Below are positions 1-8,413 of a DNA stretch of 64,000 bases, piece after piece; the first letter of the stretch is position 1, and every line of letters begins with the position of its first letter. A model generated the notes under the pieces. It saw only the letters and a program-made list of their open reading frames with translations, was not told the DNA's origin and did no database searches. Source of the DNA: Paenibacillus tianjinensis (GTDB lineage: Bacteria; Bacillota; Bacilli; Paenibacillales; Paenibacillaceae); contig NZ_CP070969.1 of the NCBI RefSeq assembly GCF_017086365.1, positions 4,154,001 to 4,218,000 of the forward strand, read 5' to 3'. Made by a program: the position numbers and the translations under genes.

Positions 1-53
1 TAGGTCTTCATATTTTTCTCCTTTATATCTTAATAAAATCTGGATTTTAAAAA

Positions 54-230
54 TCATGCTCCAATCTCATGCAGCAATGATTCTACTGTTCTAATCAAAT
101 CATTAGATTCTTCAATTGCATCCTCATTGCCCCAACTACTTTCTGCCATTGCATCAATCCATTCTTTTAAATCGTCTTTTGTTACTTCTAGGAGTCTTAA
201 TGCTTCCTGCATTTGCTCGATAATTCCCAT
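54..230 (-). CDS. hypothetical acidic protein, 58 aa
   Basis: An open frame of 58 codons starts with ATG eight bases after a GGAG ribosome site and stops in TGA. The protein is acidic and predicted helical (start MGIIEQMQEALRLLEV). It has no recognisable domain. It is the last gene of the minus-strand series inside the window and is separated from its neighbour by a dyad repeat. Function unknown. Confidence 0.7.
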   Translation of the reverse strand: MGIIEQMQEALRLLEVTKDDLKEWIDAMAESSWGNEDAIEESNDLIRTVESLLHEIGA

Positions 231-286
231 ATTTATTCTCCTTTTAATAAAATTTATGTTTGATTAAATTATATAATTATGTATAT

Positions 287-784
287 TTACTCATTAATAC
301 TTTTATATGTATTTGTCAATTCTTCAAACCACACTTTATCACCAATAGCTAGTGAGAAATCAATCAAATCGCGTAACTCTTCTTGCTTAATTTCTGTTTT
401 ATCATCATGATATACTCTAGCCACAATATCAATCAACTCCATAACTTCCGCATTGCCCATTGTTGTTTTTAATGTGATATCGTCTTTAACTTTAAAATCA
501 AACTCAACCCTAACCATTTCAGGGAACACTCTTGCGATGCAATCACCAAGTTTTTGATACGTAATATATCTTACTGATGGATACCCGTAGTAATCACGCA
601 CGGTATATTTAAGAATACCTTCATCGATATCTTTTACAATGAAATGCCATTCGGAATTGTATTTATCGTAGCGAAACTTTAGCCAGTCAATATTCACTTT
701 AAGCGTTGATGGAGTTTGGTTGTGTTGCGTAGTTAGTTGATCACGAACAATCTCCAGGATTTGAGGTTTACTCAATTCAATCAT
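287..784 (-). CDS. hypothetical protein, 165 aa
   Basis: ATG start preceded by GAGAGG. The protein is mixed alpha/beta, rich in Tyr, Lys and Asp, with no membrane segment and no motif I recognise. It lies in a run of small phage genes of unknown role, and a dyad repeat follows its stop. Function unknown. Confidence 0.8.
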   Translation of the reverse strand: MIELSKPQILEIVRDQLTTQHNQTPSTLKVNIDWLKFRYDKYNSEWHFIVKDIDEGILKYTVRDYYGYPSVRYITYQKLGDCIARVFPEMVRVEFDFKVKDDITLKTTMGNAEVMELIDIVARVYHDDKTEIKQEELRDLIDFSLAIGDKVWFEELTNTYKSINE

Positions 785-829
785 ACATTCGCCTCTCGTC
801 TTATTTTATTTGTTCATGAAAGTAAAGTT

Positions 830-1033
830 TTATAAGATTTTGTGCGTACCAGTTTGGCCGCTCAATTCTTTGAGCAAAGAATTATATAAACCCTCACTAA
901 TGTGTTTATACTCAAATCCAGAACCAGACACGAGTCCTACAGAGTAGTTATTTTCTTGTTCGTCGTGAATAACAAGCACCGAACAGTCTTTCATTTTTAA
1001 TATCTTCGCCGTACCACTTGGTTCAGTTCGCAA
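830..1033 (-). CDS. hypothetical protein, 67 aa
   Basis: The likely start is TTG, eight bases after AGGGGG. The short basic protein begins MRTEPSGTAKILK and looks like a small beta-rich fold. No domain recognised. Dyad repeats lie on both sides, suggesting a separately regulated unit. Confidence 0.65.
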   Translation of the reverse strand: MRTEPSGTAKILKMKDCSVLVIHDEQENNYSVGLVSGSGFEYKHISEGLYNSLLKELSGQTGTHKIL

Positions 1034-1081
1034 TTTTAAAACCCCCTATAATTTATTTATAAAATTCAGTTTTTATTATGT

Positions 1082-1474
1082 TTAACTATGCTCATCTTTT
1101 AATAGTTCACTAATAAAAATAAAACATGAGTCAATGTTTCCCTCAAACATTTTTTCGTTAAAGCTACTATACAATTGCCCCATCCCACCAAGACAAGAGT
1201 CATCCATTTTCATGAATAAGCTAATACACGAAGTTCCATGGTAATTGTAATAAAGAGGGAACGTCATCTCTTTAGAATAGTCAAAATCATATATAATCTC
1301 CCAATCTTCGGCCAATAGATAATTCATATTGCAGTCAATTATCACATCGTTTGTTTGGTTCGGGCCATGATATAAATACAGACCATAGTCTTTTTTGATC
1401 AATCGTTCATTTAATTCATTGGAGTATGCTATCTCATCGTTGCCCATTTTGTTTGCTAGTTCTACAATATTCAT
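1082..1474 (-). CDS. hypothetical protein, 130 aa
   Basis: I chose the internal ATG (MNIVELANKMG) because AAGGAG lies a normal distance upstream; an in-frame ATG 27 bases earlier has no ribosome site. The protein is acidic, with no membrane segment or known motif. Function unknown. Confidence 0.75.
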   Translation of the reverse strand: MNIVELANKMGNDEIAYSNELNERLIKKDYGLYLYHGPNQTNDVIIDCNMNYLLAEDWEIIYDFDYSKEMTFPLYYNYHGTSCISLFMKMDDSCLGGMGQLYSSFNEKMFEGNIDSCFIFISELLKDEHS

Positions 1475-1516
1475 TATATTCTCTCCTTTAATTATCTTCA
1501 TAAAAGTCTCATTTGA

Positions 1517-1762
1517 TTAAACTTCAAACTCATCTTCTTGGATTACGCATTTTTGCTTATGCACTAAATCAACTGCCTTATAAAGTGGAATCTCAGAATC
1601 GATAATGTCTACGAGTAGAACTTTTTGTCCAATGTCAAAGCAATGACCCGCAAACTCGTTAACAATAGTGACTTCTTGAAGATAGTATTTATTTAGTCTT
1701 TCAAAATCGTTTAGCATCGCCTCAATTTGTTGTTCTGACTTACCATTTAGATATCCAATCAT
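1517..1762 (-). CDS. hypothetical protein, 81 aa
   Basis: The start MIGYLNGKS has GAGGAG at good spacing; the frame is open 15 codons further upstream without a ribosome site. The N-terminal half is predicted helical and the C-terminal half beta. A dyad repeat sits just upstream. Function unknown. Confidence 0.7.
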   Translation of the reverse strand: MIGYLNGKSEQQIEAMLNDFERLNKYYLQEVTIVNEFAGHCFDIGQKVLLVDIIDSEIPLYKAVDLVHKQKCVIQEDEFEV

Positions 1763-1799
1763 TTTATCTCTCCTCATAATTTTTGATAAAAGCAGCCTT

Positions 1800-2441
1800 T
1801 CATTCAAAGATTAATCCACCATAGAATTCATGGAACAATCCTGTATTCTCAGCAAAGCCCATTTCCAATTCTTTTCGCTTTTCATCGTATAATTTAGCTG
1901 ACTCGTCAGTTAAACAAGTATCCCAATCTTCGGGAAAGTCACCATTTTGCTTTTCCCATTTTCTAATTTTTCTTGACTTGCAGTTTTCTTGAACCCACTC
2001 ACAGAACCGATCTTCAATTAGATCAATAATATCTTTGACTCTATAATTAAATCCTTGTTTCCCATTCATATACCAACCAGAAGGCACTTTTTCGATATGT
2101 ATGTTACTTTCACTGAAAAACGGTATTAACCCTGTCTTTTCACTACTGATTTGAATATTACTATGATCTTTATGACGATAAACAACAGCAAAGTTATTCT
2201 TAGTTATGTTTACAACAATACCTTCCAACTTCAATCTATCAACTTGCAATGCTTGCCGTATTGGATGATTCCAGTATCTTGTATCCAACCCATTAAGCCA
2301 TACATTGGCTTCGACTTGGTTTTGATTAGACACGATTCTACCGTGTGTCAATAATGGAGCCCTAATAACTCCGTCCTCTAGTGGTGTTAGAAGTCTAATT
2401 CTATCACCCTCGCCAATGGTCAAATGCTTTTCATTTCTCAA
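1800..2441 (-). CDS. hypothetical protein, 213 aa
   Basis: TTG start nine bases after GGAGG. The first 60 residues (GEGDRIRLLTPLEDGVIRAP) look like a small beta-barrel of the KOW/SH3 kind; the C-terminal half is helical and charged. There is no catalytic motif. Role unknown; nucleic-acid binding would be a guess. Confidence 0.75.
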   Translation of the reverse strand: MRNEKHLTIGEGDRIRLLTPLEDGVIRAPLLTHGRIVSNQNQVEANVWLNGLDTRYWNHPIRQALQVDRLKLEGIVVNITKNNFAVVYRHKDHSNIQISSEKTGLIPFFSESNIHIEKVPSGWYMNGKQGFNYRVKDIIDLIEDRFCEWVQENCKSRKIRKWEKQNGDFPEDWDTCLTDESAKLYDEKRKELEMGFAENTGLFHEFYGGLIFE

Positions 2442-2490
2442 ATTTCTTATCCTCCCTCAATTTCTTAATCAAATGCATCATTTATACAAT

Positions 2491-2670
2491 TCAATATGTA
2501 TTATTATTTTTATCCTTATCATCTAAATGTAGATATTGTCTCCAAGCAACAACTACCATAGCTAATGTAAAGCAGAGCCAACTTAGTGTGTTTGGTGAAT
2601 TTGTAATCCAGCAGACTATAAAAATAATTCCAAACCATAGTATTGCTGCACTAGTAATTATAAAATTCAT
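2491..2670 (-). CDS. small membrane protein, 59 aa
   Basis: ATG start overlapping the stop of the upstream gene as ATGA, so translation is probably coupled. Two hydrophobic segments (about residues 4-22 and 29-44) are followed by a charged tail. It forms a pair with the next gene, which has the same two-helix design. Similar small pairs in phages include holin-like and superinfection-exclusion proteins, but nothing here fixes the role. Confidence 0.7.
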   Translation of the reverse strand: MNFIITSAAILWFGIIFIVCWITNSPNTLSWLCFTLAMVVVAWRQYLHLDDKDKNNNTY

Positions 2671-2840
2671 AATCTTTTCTCTTTCTTACCCATATCATAT
2701 CCAATTGAAATTGCTCCAATTAATATGAACAGTGTAGCTAAAACAATTAGTAATGTATCTGAGAAGCATAGAGCTGCAATATAGCCGATAATAGCCAAGG
2801 TAAATATAATGCCGAATGCAACAGAATCCCAATTTAACAA
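2667..2840 (-). CDS. small membrane protein, 57 aa, TTG start
   Basis: TTG start eight bases after GAGGTG, inside the 3' end of the sigma-factor gene. Two hydrophobic segments (about residues 8-25 and 30-47) and a basic C-terminus. Its stop overlaps the start of the next small membrane gene. Function unknown. Confidence 0.65.
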   Translation of the reverse strand: MLNWDSVAFGIIFTLAIIGYIAALCFSDTLLIVLATLFILIGAISIGYDMGKKEKRL

Positions 2841-3496
2841 CTAATCTTCACCTCATCATCTAATTCTGATTTTAACTTTTCGATGTTCTTCCTATGTATT
2901 TGATGTGCTCTTTGTTTTGATATGCCCACTTCTTGCCCTATCTCTTCAAATGTCTTTCCTTCGATAAAAAACTTGTACGCAACCTGCCGATCTCTTTCAC
3001 TTAAACATTTACTTGCTATGTATTCGAACTCAGTTATTGCCGCTGAACTAACCGCTTCTTCATCCACTGGCGTAGAAAAATTATCCCCAACAATTTCTTC
3101 AAGATATTTCTCTCTTCCACCATTCTTATCTACTTTTGTTTTCTCGTTGAGACTGATAATGTTGTATTTGTTTCTTCCTTTATATTTTTGCTTACTTAGT
3201 GCTTTAATATATTCTCTTTCAATGCATAGCGTAATAAATGATATTAGTTTTATCCCCTTTTCTGGTGCATATGAATTGAACGCCTTTAACATTCCTTCAA
3301 ATCCATAACTTAGTAAATCATCGTATGTTAGAAATGAGTTATTCTTGTTAAACCATTTATTTGCCAATTGCTGAACCAGGGGATAATTATTTTCAAAGAA
3401 TTTCTCACGCAACTCGTTATTTTGTGTCTTGCGAAATTCAATAATAGCTTCTTCATTGTTAAAATTCGGGTCTCTTTTTAATCTTTTAAGATTCAT
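2834..3496 (-). CDS. RNA polymerase sigma-70 family factor
   Basis: 220 aa. Region 2 is at about residues 30-100 (LTYDDLLSYGFEGMLKAFNS, then LISFITLCIEREYIKAL). Region 4 is at 160-210 with a helix-turn-helix (TFEEIGQEVGISKQRAHQIH). Region 1.1 is absent and region 3 is short, as in sporulation or phage sigma factors of SigF/G/H type. Such factors redirect host RNA polymerase to phage or alternative promoters. It lies near the end of the transcribed series, which fits a factor made for a later stage. The promoter it recognises cannot be told from this window. Confidence 0.9.
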   Translation of the reverse strand: MNLKRLKRDPNFNNEEAIIEFRKTQNNELREKFFENNYPLVQQLANKWFNKNNSFLTYDDLLSYGFEGMLKAFNSYAPEKGIKLISFITLCIEREYIKALSKQKYKGRNKYNIISLNEKTKVDKNGGREKYLEEIVGDNFSTPVDEEAVSSAAITEFEYIASKCLSERDRQVAYKFFIEGKTFEEIGQEVGISKQRAHQIHRKNIEKLKSELDDEVKISC

Positions 3497-3518
3497 ATAT
3501 TATCCTTTCTTGGTGATA

Positions 3519-3743
3519 TTATTTTACTTCTATACTTTTACTTTGGTACGAGAATCCAAAGATCATATCTCCATCATAGTCTTCTTCATTGTCACTATTA
3601 AACCATTCATCATATTGTTGTTCTTTTAATTTGTCTTTTTTCTTTAATTCTTCAACAGCAGTCATTGCATCTTGTTCCTTGTAATAAGCAGAAATAACTT
3701 GACATGAATCGTGATCAAATTGTTCTACTAAATAAATTATCAT
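3519..3743 (-). CDS. hypothetical protein, 74 aa
   Basis: Start MIIYLVEQF chosen because GGAGG lies 11 bases upstream; an earlier in-frame ATG overlaps the ribosome site. It begins with a beta-strand and continues as a charged helix. The layout resembles small proteins seen elsewhere here (34015, 34218). Unknown. Confidence 0.7.
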   Translation of the reverse strand: MIIYLVEQFDHDSCQVISAYYKEQDAMTAVEELKKKDKLKEQQYDEWFNSDNEEDYDGDMIFGFSYQSKSIEVK

Positions 3744-3800
3744 AGGTTTATATTCCTCCATTTAATATATTTTTTCTAATAAAACATAGATTTGATGAGA

Positions 3801-5636
3801 TTAAGCAACGGCTAATGTGTTGATAATCCGCTCATAAAGATCATCTGGTTTCACTTTAATTTCATCGAAGTTCATTAAATTCAACTCACGAACGATTTCC
3901 TTTAGATTTAACAAAATAAATTTGTAGTCTTCTAAGTCTAAATCGTCATTCAGATCATTTCGCAGCTTAGTCTTATTTATTACCGTTCTGTCGATATAAA
4001 CCTTATTATTAATATAATCGTGAATTGCGACAAATTTATCTTCGATTGCTTCAATGGTGTGTCCTAATACCTCTACAGATGTTTCCTTAAGAACCATGAG
4101 ATCCCCAATAGCAAATACATTTCTGTTAAAACCAATCATGCGACTAACCATATCGAGCAACATCATAGCCCTGCATTCTGTGTTCTGGAGTTCAGTGTTT
4201 GATAGTGTTGCTCTTATTTTAGTTTTTTCCGTTAGCTGAGAAATATGAACGATATTATGTTCTCTTCCCAATAATTCTAAAACACTACTTTCAAATTTAT
4301 TTCTTGAAACAACGATCTTCAGCTTGTAGTACTCTGCAATCTTAAATTTCGCTTCCTGTTCGATTACTTGATCAAATCCTAACCAGAATACTGGCTCAGA
4401 ATCAAATTCAAGTTGCTTACCCTTTTTCTCTTCGAGTTTATTTCCGTCTATCTTTGGCTCACTGTAGCCTCCAGAACTGCCTTCATCTCCATACCAAGAT
4501 TGAATTCCTTCTGCCAATGGAGCCTTCTGTTTAACCTCGCTCTCAATTTGAACCTCATCATAGTTGGATTCGGACTGCTTTGCTGCTTTGGAATTAAGGA
4601 ATACTTCATATTGATTAATCGTCTTCATCTCTGCATTATCACGTTTTGCCAATGCAATACCACTTAAGTATTTAGAGTCCTTTTCATTTTCAGTATTAAA
4701 AATAAGAAAGGTCATTTCATTCTTCAATTTATTCTTATCAGCATAATAAGAAATCGAATCAATATGATTGTCTATGTATTTTTGTTCCCCATTAAGGAAG
4801 CTGTCATTTGCTAATTCTTGAATATGTGTTTTTACCTTGATTAGAAACTCATTATATTTAGTGTCTCTGATGATATCCTTGCGGTCTGGTGAAGTGAGAT
4901 TTAGTGCCTTGTCTGTGATGTGTAAATCTCCTTTTACATAGTAGAGATTTTCCAGCTTGGTTACAAAACGCCCCTTATAAAATATATTCAAGTCTTGGCA
5001 AAACCCTGTGCTTAGAGCAATCCATCCTTTAAGTGTTTTATCATTAATCTTACTAATGAAGACACTACCATCTCCTTCAGTTAAATCCTTCTTTGCTTGT
5101 AGCTGCCCATCGCAATAAATATCGAGTTCATGCACATACTTACCAAGCATTTCTACTCGCTCTCTAATACTGGATGTACCAACTTGCTTAAAGTCAAAGT
5201 TATTAAGTATTAATTTGAACCCATCATATGTATTATCAATCTCATTGACTTCGATCTGAGTTTTATTGTTTTGGATCATGTCAGAAACATTAAAGATGAT
5301 GTGCTTGTTTCCGGTAAACACTTCGATATAATCACTCACTGTAATGTTGCTGAAGAAGCCCATTCCAAAAGGTGATTCCGATTTTTGAATATCCTCATCC
5401 CATTCTGATTCAGCGATTGAGAATAGTGCCTGTGGGTTTAGAAGAATCTTGCCATTGTTCTCAATTGTTACTTTGTCATTGTAATAATCTACAGTTACTT
5501 TTACTTCAGTAGCCTTTGCTCGTTGTGCGTTTTGAATGTCCTCATCTAAGAATGATAATTTATCTTTGAATGTGCTTTGGCGTAGCAGCTTTAATTGATT
5601 GATAACATTTACTTTTACTTCTACCGGATTGGTCAT
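3801..5636 (-). CDS. GHKL-type ATPase (Hsp90/MutL/rIIA-like)
   Basis: 611 aa. The N-terminal third carries the Bergerat ATP-binding fold: an N-box at about 24-42 (FLDEDIQNAQRAKA), a G1 box at about 58 (IENNGK) and a glycine lid at about 88 (SPFGMGFFS). The next ~150 residues fit the second domain of Hsp90- or MutL-type proteins. The acidic linker near 370-400 and C-terminal part match nothing I know. Phage T4 rIIA belongs to the same superfamily, so this may be an rIIA-like membrane or exclusion protein, but a chaperone-like role is equally possible. It stands between dyad repeats as a single-gene unit. Confidence 0.75.
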   Translation of the reverse strand: MTNPVEVKVNVINQLKLLRQSTFKDKLSFLDEDIQNAQRAKATEVKVTVDYYNDKVTIENNGKILLNPQALFSIAESEWDEDIQKSESPFGMGFFSNITVSDYIEVFTGNKHIIFNVSDMIQNNKTQIEVNEIDNTYDGFKLILNNFDFKQVGTSSIRERVEMLGKYVHELDIYCDGQLQAKKDLTEGDGSVFISKINDKTLKGWIALSTGFCQDLNIFYKGRFVTKLENLYYVKGDLHITDKALNLTSPDRKDIIRDTKYNEFLIKVKTHIQELANDSFLNGEQKYIDNHIDSISYYADKNKLKNEMTFLIFNTENEKDSKYLSGIALAKRDNAEMKTINQYEVFLNSKAAKQSESNYDEVQIESEVKQKAPLAEGIQSWYGDEGSSGGYSEPKIDGNKLEEKKGKQLEFDSEPVFWLGFDQVIEQEAKFKIAEYYKLKIVVSRNKFESSVLELLGREHNIVHISQLTEKTKIRATLSNTELQNTECRAMMLLDMVSRMIGFNRNVFAIGDLMVLKETSVEVLGHTIEAIEDKFVAIHDYINNKVYIDRTVINKTKLRNDLNDDLDLEDYKFILLNLKEIVRELNLMNFDEIKVKPDDLYERIINTLAVA

Positions 5637-5684
5637 TTAGTTTCTCCTTTTATTGTTTTTTTGATGAACTAGATATTTTACAGG

Positions 5685-5870
5685 CTACTCTGCTTCTTCG
5701 ATTTTGATAATCCCACTTGCTACTGCTAAATCAATATTAAATGGTAGTCTTTTCATATGACTCTCAGTTGTTTTAGATGATTTATACTTACATCCAATCA
5801 TTGAGCCATCTAAGTTAAAACGGACATAGCCATTCCCACATCTAATTACATATTGTTTTTCCGTTTCCAA
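5685..5870 (-). CDS. hypothetical protein, 61 aa
   Basis: TTG start after GGAGGAG. Small and beta-rich with a basic middle; contains Cys at positions 11 and 27 but no zinc-finger pattern. Flanked by dyad repeats. Unknown function. Confidence 0.6.
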   Translation of the reverse strand: METEKQYVIRCGNGYVRFNLDGSMIGCKYKSSKTTESHMKRLPFNIDLAVASGIIKIEEAE

Positions 5871-5905
5871 ATATCTGCTCCTCCTTTTTTGATAAAACAG
5901 GTATT

Positions 5906-6265
5906 TTATTTACTTTGTAACTCCCTAGATACGATATAAACATTGGCTGCAAATTTCCCCGTTACGTTATTCATTGCCCACCACACTTCTTTGCCTTCGG
6001 TTATTGCTTTTACTGCTTCGCTATAATTATGACCCCTCTTGGGATTGATCACTGCGATAATTTTATCTGTGTCACCATCAATGATATATATCTTTCTATA
6101 CTTTTCCTTTCCAATTCTCTTTAATTCACAGTCTGGGCATAACTCCTCTTTTTCTTCAGTAATGTAGTAAGTCTCGTTGTGTTTTTTGCCGCACTTATCG
6201 CAGATGTGATAAAAATATCCGTAAGTGGCGTTTCCAATTTGGTGACAGTCTGTTTGATGAGTCAT
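5906..6265 (-). CDS. zinc-ribbon protein, 119 aa
   Basis: Two Cys pairs, CDKCGKK and CPDCE, about 20 residues apart form a zinc ribbon in the N-terminal half; the C-terminal half (IIDGDTDKIIAVINPKRGH) is mixed alpha/beta. The second of two close ATGs has the better spacing from GAGGAG. Probably a nucleic-acid- or protein-binding phage accessory factor; no named family. Confidence 0.7.
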   Translation of the reverse strand: MTHQTDCHQIGNATYGYFYHICDKCGKKHNETYYITEEKEELCPDCELKRIGKEKYRKIYIIDGDTDKIIAVINPKRGHNYSEAVKAITEGKEVWWAMNNVTGKFAANVYIVSRELQSK

Positions 6266-6400
6266 GTCCATTCTCCTCTTATTTTATATTTTGATAAAAC
6301 TCGTCTTTTATGAAGTTTTTTGATGAAAAATACGTTGATTTTAAAGGGTTTTATTGTGATTAAATATCATAATCTCGTTCGTTTTTTGATCTCTGTTAGT

Positions 6401-6565
6401 TTATTCATAGTCCGTCACCAGTCCCTTTATTGAGTCATAAGCCCATACTTTGAGATTTGTTCTGATCTTTTTTTGCTGAAGTGGTGTAATAATCCCCAAG
6501 CTTTTCATGCGTTCTAATGCTTCCGCTAATGAAATTACCGTTTCGTCTATCTGTTGTTTATTCAT
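6401..6565 (-). CDS. hypothetical protein, 54 aa
   Basis: ATG start, TAA stop. All-helical, basic small protein (MNKQQIDETVISLAEALERM). It fills what would otherwise be a gap. The ribosome site is weak, so expression is less certain than for its neighbours. Confidence 0.55.
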   Translation of the reverse strand: MNKQQIDETVISLAEALERMKSLGIITPLQQKKIRTNLKVWAYDSIKGLVTDYE

Positions 6566-6598
6566 AGTCTAATCTAAGCCCCCTGTACGCCCTTATTA

Positions 6599-6889
6599 TT
6601 AAACCACAATGTTATAATACCTACGCTCATGTGCAACTTTCCGATATTCATCTACTTGATAATAATCGTCATTCTTTTCCATATCAATTACTGTATTTAC
6701 TTCTCCAATTTCAACCGTAAATCTCAAATTATAATACTGAATCACTCTGCAAGGATATGTATATACTACTTTGCCCAAATCAACAGCACGTTTAATCTTG
6801 TAATCAATTCCTTCGTATGTATCACATTTATTTGTGCTTACTGGACACAGTTCCATATATTTATCTCTTACATATTGACTAATCTTCAT
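6599..6889 (-). CDS. hypothetical protein, 96 aa
   Basis: ATG start after GAGGGA. Tyr- and Val-rich, predicted beta, no motif. Its start overlaps the end of the upstream small gene, so the two are probably co-translated. Unknown. Confidence 0.7.
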   Translation of the reverse strand: MKISQYVRDKYMELCPVSTNKCDTYEGIDYKIKRAVDLGKVVYTYPCRVIQYYNLRFTVEIGEVNTVIDMEKNDDYYQVDEYRKVAHERRYYNIVV

Positions 6890-7043
6890 ACGTTCCCTCC
6901 ATATAATCGGTATTGTTTAGTTGATTCATGTGATAATCAAATTTGCCTTGTTCGTAGGCCATACGATAATGAAATACTCTTGACTGTTTGAATAGTTTAG
7001 AATAGAAAAGCATGTCGATAAATCTGTTATAGCATCGTTTCAA
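6879..7043 (-). CDS. hypothetical protein, 54 aa, TTG start
   Basis: The TTG start overlaps the TGA of the upstream gene (ATTGA) and GGAGG lies 12 bases before it; an internal ATG at 7013 has no ribosome site. Basic, aromatic-rich helical protein. Its stop overlaps the next gene start. Unknown. Confidence 0.5.
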   Translation of the reverse strand: MKRCYNRFIDMLFYSKLFKQSRVFHYRMAYEQGKFDYHMNQLNNTDYMEGTYED

Positions 7044-7288
7044 TTAATAATCACTCCTCCTGTGATATTTACATAATCTCCATTGCGATAAAGTTTGATT
7101 GGTCTATTATTCTCATCCTCTTGATAACGTACAAGTTCTTCATATGTATTGTTTGTCGGTTTAAATTTTAAACCATCCTTAGTTATATATTCGTGTTTCC
7201 CATCAATAATAAAGCTTGTGCTTTTGCGTTCATCATTCTCTCCCCAGCATAGAGATAAAATTGTTTGAACATCTGGACTTAGTTTCAT
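7040..7288 (-). CDS. hypothetical protein, 82 aa
   Basis: ATG start after AAGGGGTG. Contains NNTYEELVRYQEDENNRPIK, a pattern of alternating strand and helix; no family recognised. Ends in a Gly-Gly-Val-Ile tail. Confidence 0.7.
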   Translation of the reverse strand: MKLSPDVQTILSLCWGENDERKSTSFIIDGKHEYITKDGLKFKPTNNTYEELVRYQEDENNRPIKLYRNGDYVNITGGVIIN

Positions 7289-7298
7289 ATGTATTAAC

Positions 7299-7805
7299 TC
7301 ACCCCTTTATTGATTGGCTTAGGATTGCAAGATAGTTGAATATGAAATGGCTGAATATTGGAACCAGGATGTTATCTGATTTGCGATAATAATAACACCA
7401 CACAAGTCCTATAAATATGTACCCGATGAATCCAATTGAGTTAAAATGCAATAAGGCAAAGATTATAGAGCTTATAGATGCTGCTGCCCACCAATTTAAA
7501 TGCTTCTCTATTTTTATTAATAAAAATTTTCTGAACAGCAATTCCTCCACTACTGGACTAAATAGTACAGCATAAATGTACATAATTGGCGTTTTGGGGA
7601 TTGCTTGTTGTGCTGGGACAGTTAAAAAGATTGCAGAAATTCTTGATAATATACTGAATCCGACGATTGAGACACAGAACGAATATAAGACTTGGTTAAT
7701 TGATAACGAGTTTAGGTTGAGCAAATCAATCTTAAACGTCTTACTTCGGACATAGAGAATAACGACGAGAATTAGTGTAGGAACAATGTTTAGTGCCAAT
7801 AGCAA
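7299..7805 (-). CDS. CPBP/CAAX-type intramembrane protease (Abi family)
   Basis: 168 aa, about five membrane segments. It carries the three family motifs: EELLFR (paired Glu and Arg), FALLH and HFIFN, which form the glutamate/histidine active site of bacterial CAAX-like proteases. In Gram-positive bacteria such proteins serve in bacteriocin self-immunity, peptide processing or regulated proteolysis. It follows the nucleotide operon but has its own promoter that starts inside a terminator, so it is regulated apart from DHFR. Start is probably TTG. A link with the Agr-type peptide at the other end of the window is conceivable but unsupported. Confidence 0.85.
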   Translation of the reverse strand: MLLALNIVPTLILVVILYVRSKTFKIDLLNLNSLSINQVLYSFCVSIVGFSILSRISAIFLTVPAQQAIPKTPIMYIYAVLFSPVVEELLFRKFLLIKIEKHLNWWAAASISSIIFALLHFNSIGFIGYIFIGLVWCYYYRKSDNILVPIFSHFIFNYLAILSQSIKG

Positions 7806-7831
7806 ATTATTGAATCGCCTTCTTTCTTGGA

Positions 7832-7876
7832 ATAAAAAATGAGTACAGGTTTTGTATTTCTTTAACCTGTACTCAT
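7832..7876 (-). terminator. intrinsic terminator after DHFR
   Basis: A 12-13 bp stem, ATGAGTACAGGTT paired with its complement, is followed by a T tract on the minus strand. It ends the nucleotide-metabolism operon. The -10 box of the next promoter (7875-7880) overlaps the 5' edge of the stem. Confidence 0.85.
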
Positions 7877-7903
7877 CATATCACAAATTATTCTGTTTGT
7901 ATA
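7875..7903 (-). promoter_or_regulatory. promoter for the CAAX protease gene, repeat type B
   Basis: -35 TATACA and -10 TATGAT are 17 bp apart. ATTTAATAAATAAATA lies directly upstream of the -35 and runs into the DHFR stop codon. The predicted start (~7868) is inside the 5' arm of the terminator. Confidence 0.75.
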
Positions 7904-7906
7904 TAT

Positions 7907-8413
7907 TTATTTATTAAATCTTTTGTACCGTTTTATTGTCAAGTTGTAATCGGTATCTTGACCTTTAGGTATAAGTCTTTCATGAATACATTCCCATTCA
8001 GATATGTTATATTCGGGAAAATAAGTATCTCCCTCAAACTCAGCATCGATGTGAGTAATAATCATGTTATCTGCATAGGGGAGAAATTGCAAGTAAATTG
8101 ATGAACCACCGATAATGTAAGTCGATCTTAAGTCATCAATAATAGAGTGAACTAATACATCATCTATGTGGTCATAGACATATCCATCAGGTGGAATTGG
8201 ATATTCTTTTTGTGAGGTCAGGATGATATTTGTTCGTTTAGGAAGGGATTTTCCAATTGATTCAAATGTCGATTTACCCATGACCACATTGTTGTACAAA
8301 GTAGTTGCTTTGAAGAAATTTAAGTCTGCTGGAATGTGCCAGGGAAGTTGATTGTTTGAGCCGATAAGTCTATTTCGATCCATTGCTACGATAATTGTTA
8401 ATGGATAGGTCAT
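7907..8413 (-). CDS. dfrA: dihydrofolate reductase
   Basis: 168 aa, normal length. Reduces dihydrofolate to tetrahydrofolate with NADPH, restoring the folate used by thymidylate synthase. Visible features are IVAMDRNRLIGSNNQLPWHI (substrate loop), the acidic catalytic residue in ADLNFFK, VVMGKSTFESI and IIGGSSIYLQFLP (NADPH site). Its ATG overlaps the thymidylate synthase stop as TAATG, so the two are translationally coupled. Together they supply dTMP for phage replication. Last gene of the operon before a strong terminator. Confidence 0.97.
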   Translation of the reverse strand: MTYPLTIIVAMDRNRLIGSNNQLPWHIPADLNFFKATTLYNNVVMGKSTFESIGKSLPKRTNIILTSQKEYPIPPDGYVYDHIDDVLVHSIIDDLRSTYIIGGSSIYLQFLPYADNMIITHIDAEFEGDTYFPEYNISEWECIHERLIPKGQDTDYNLTIKRYKRFNK

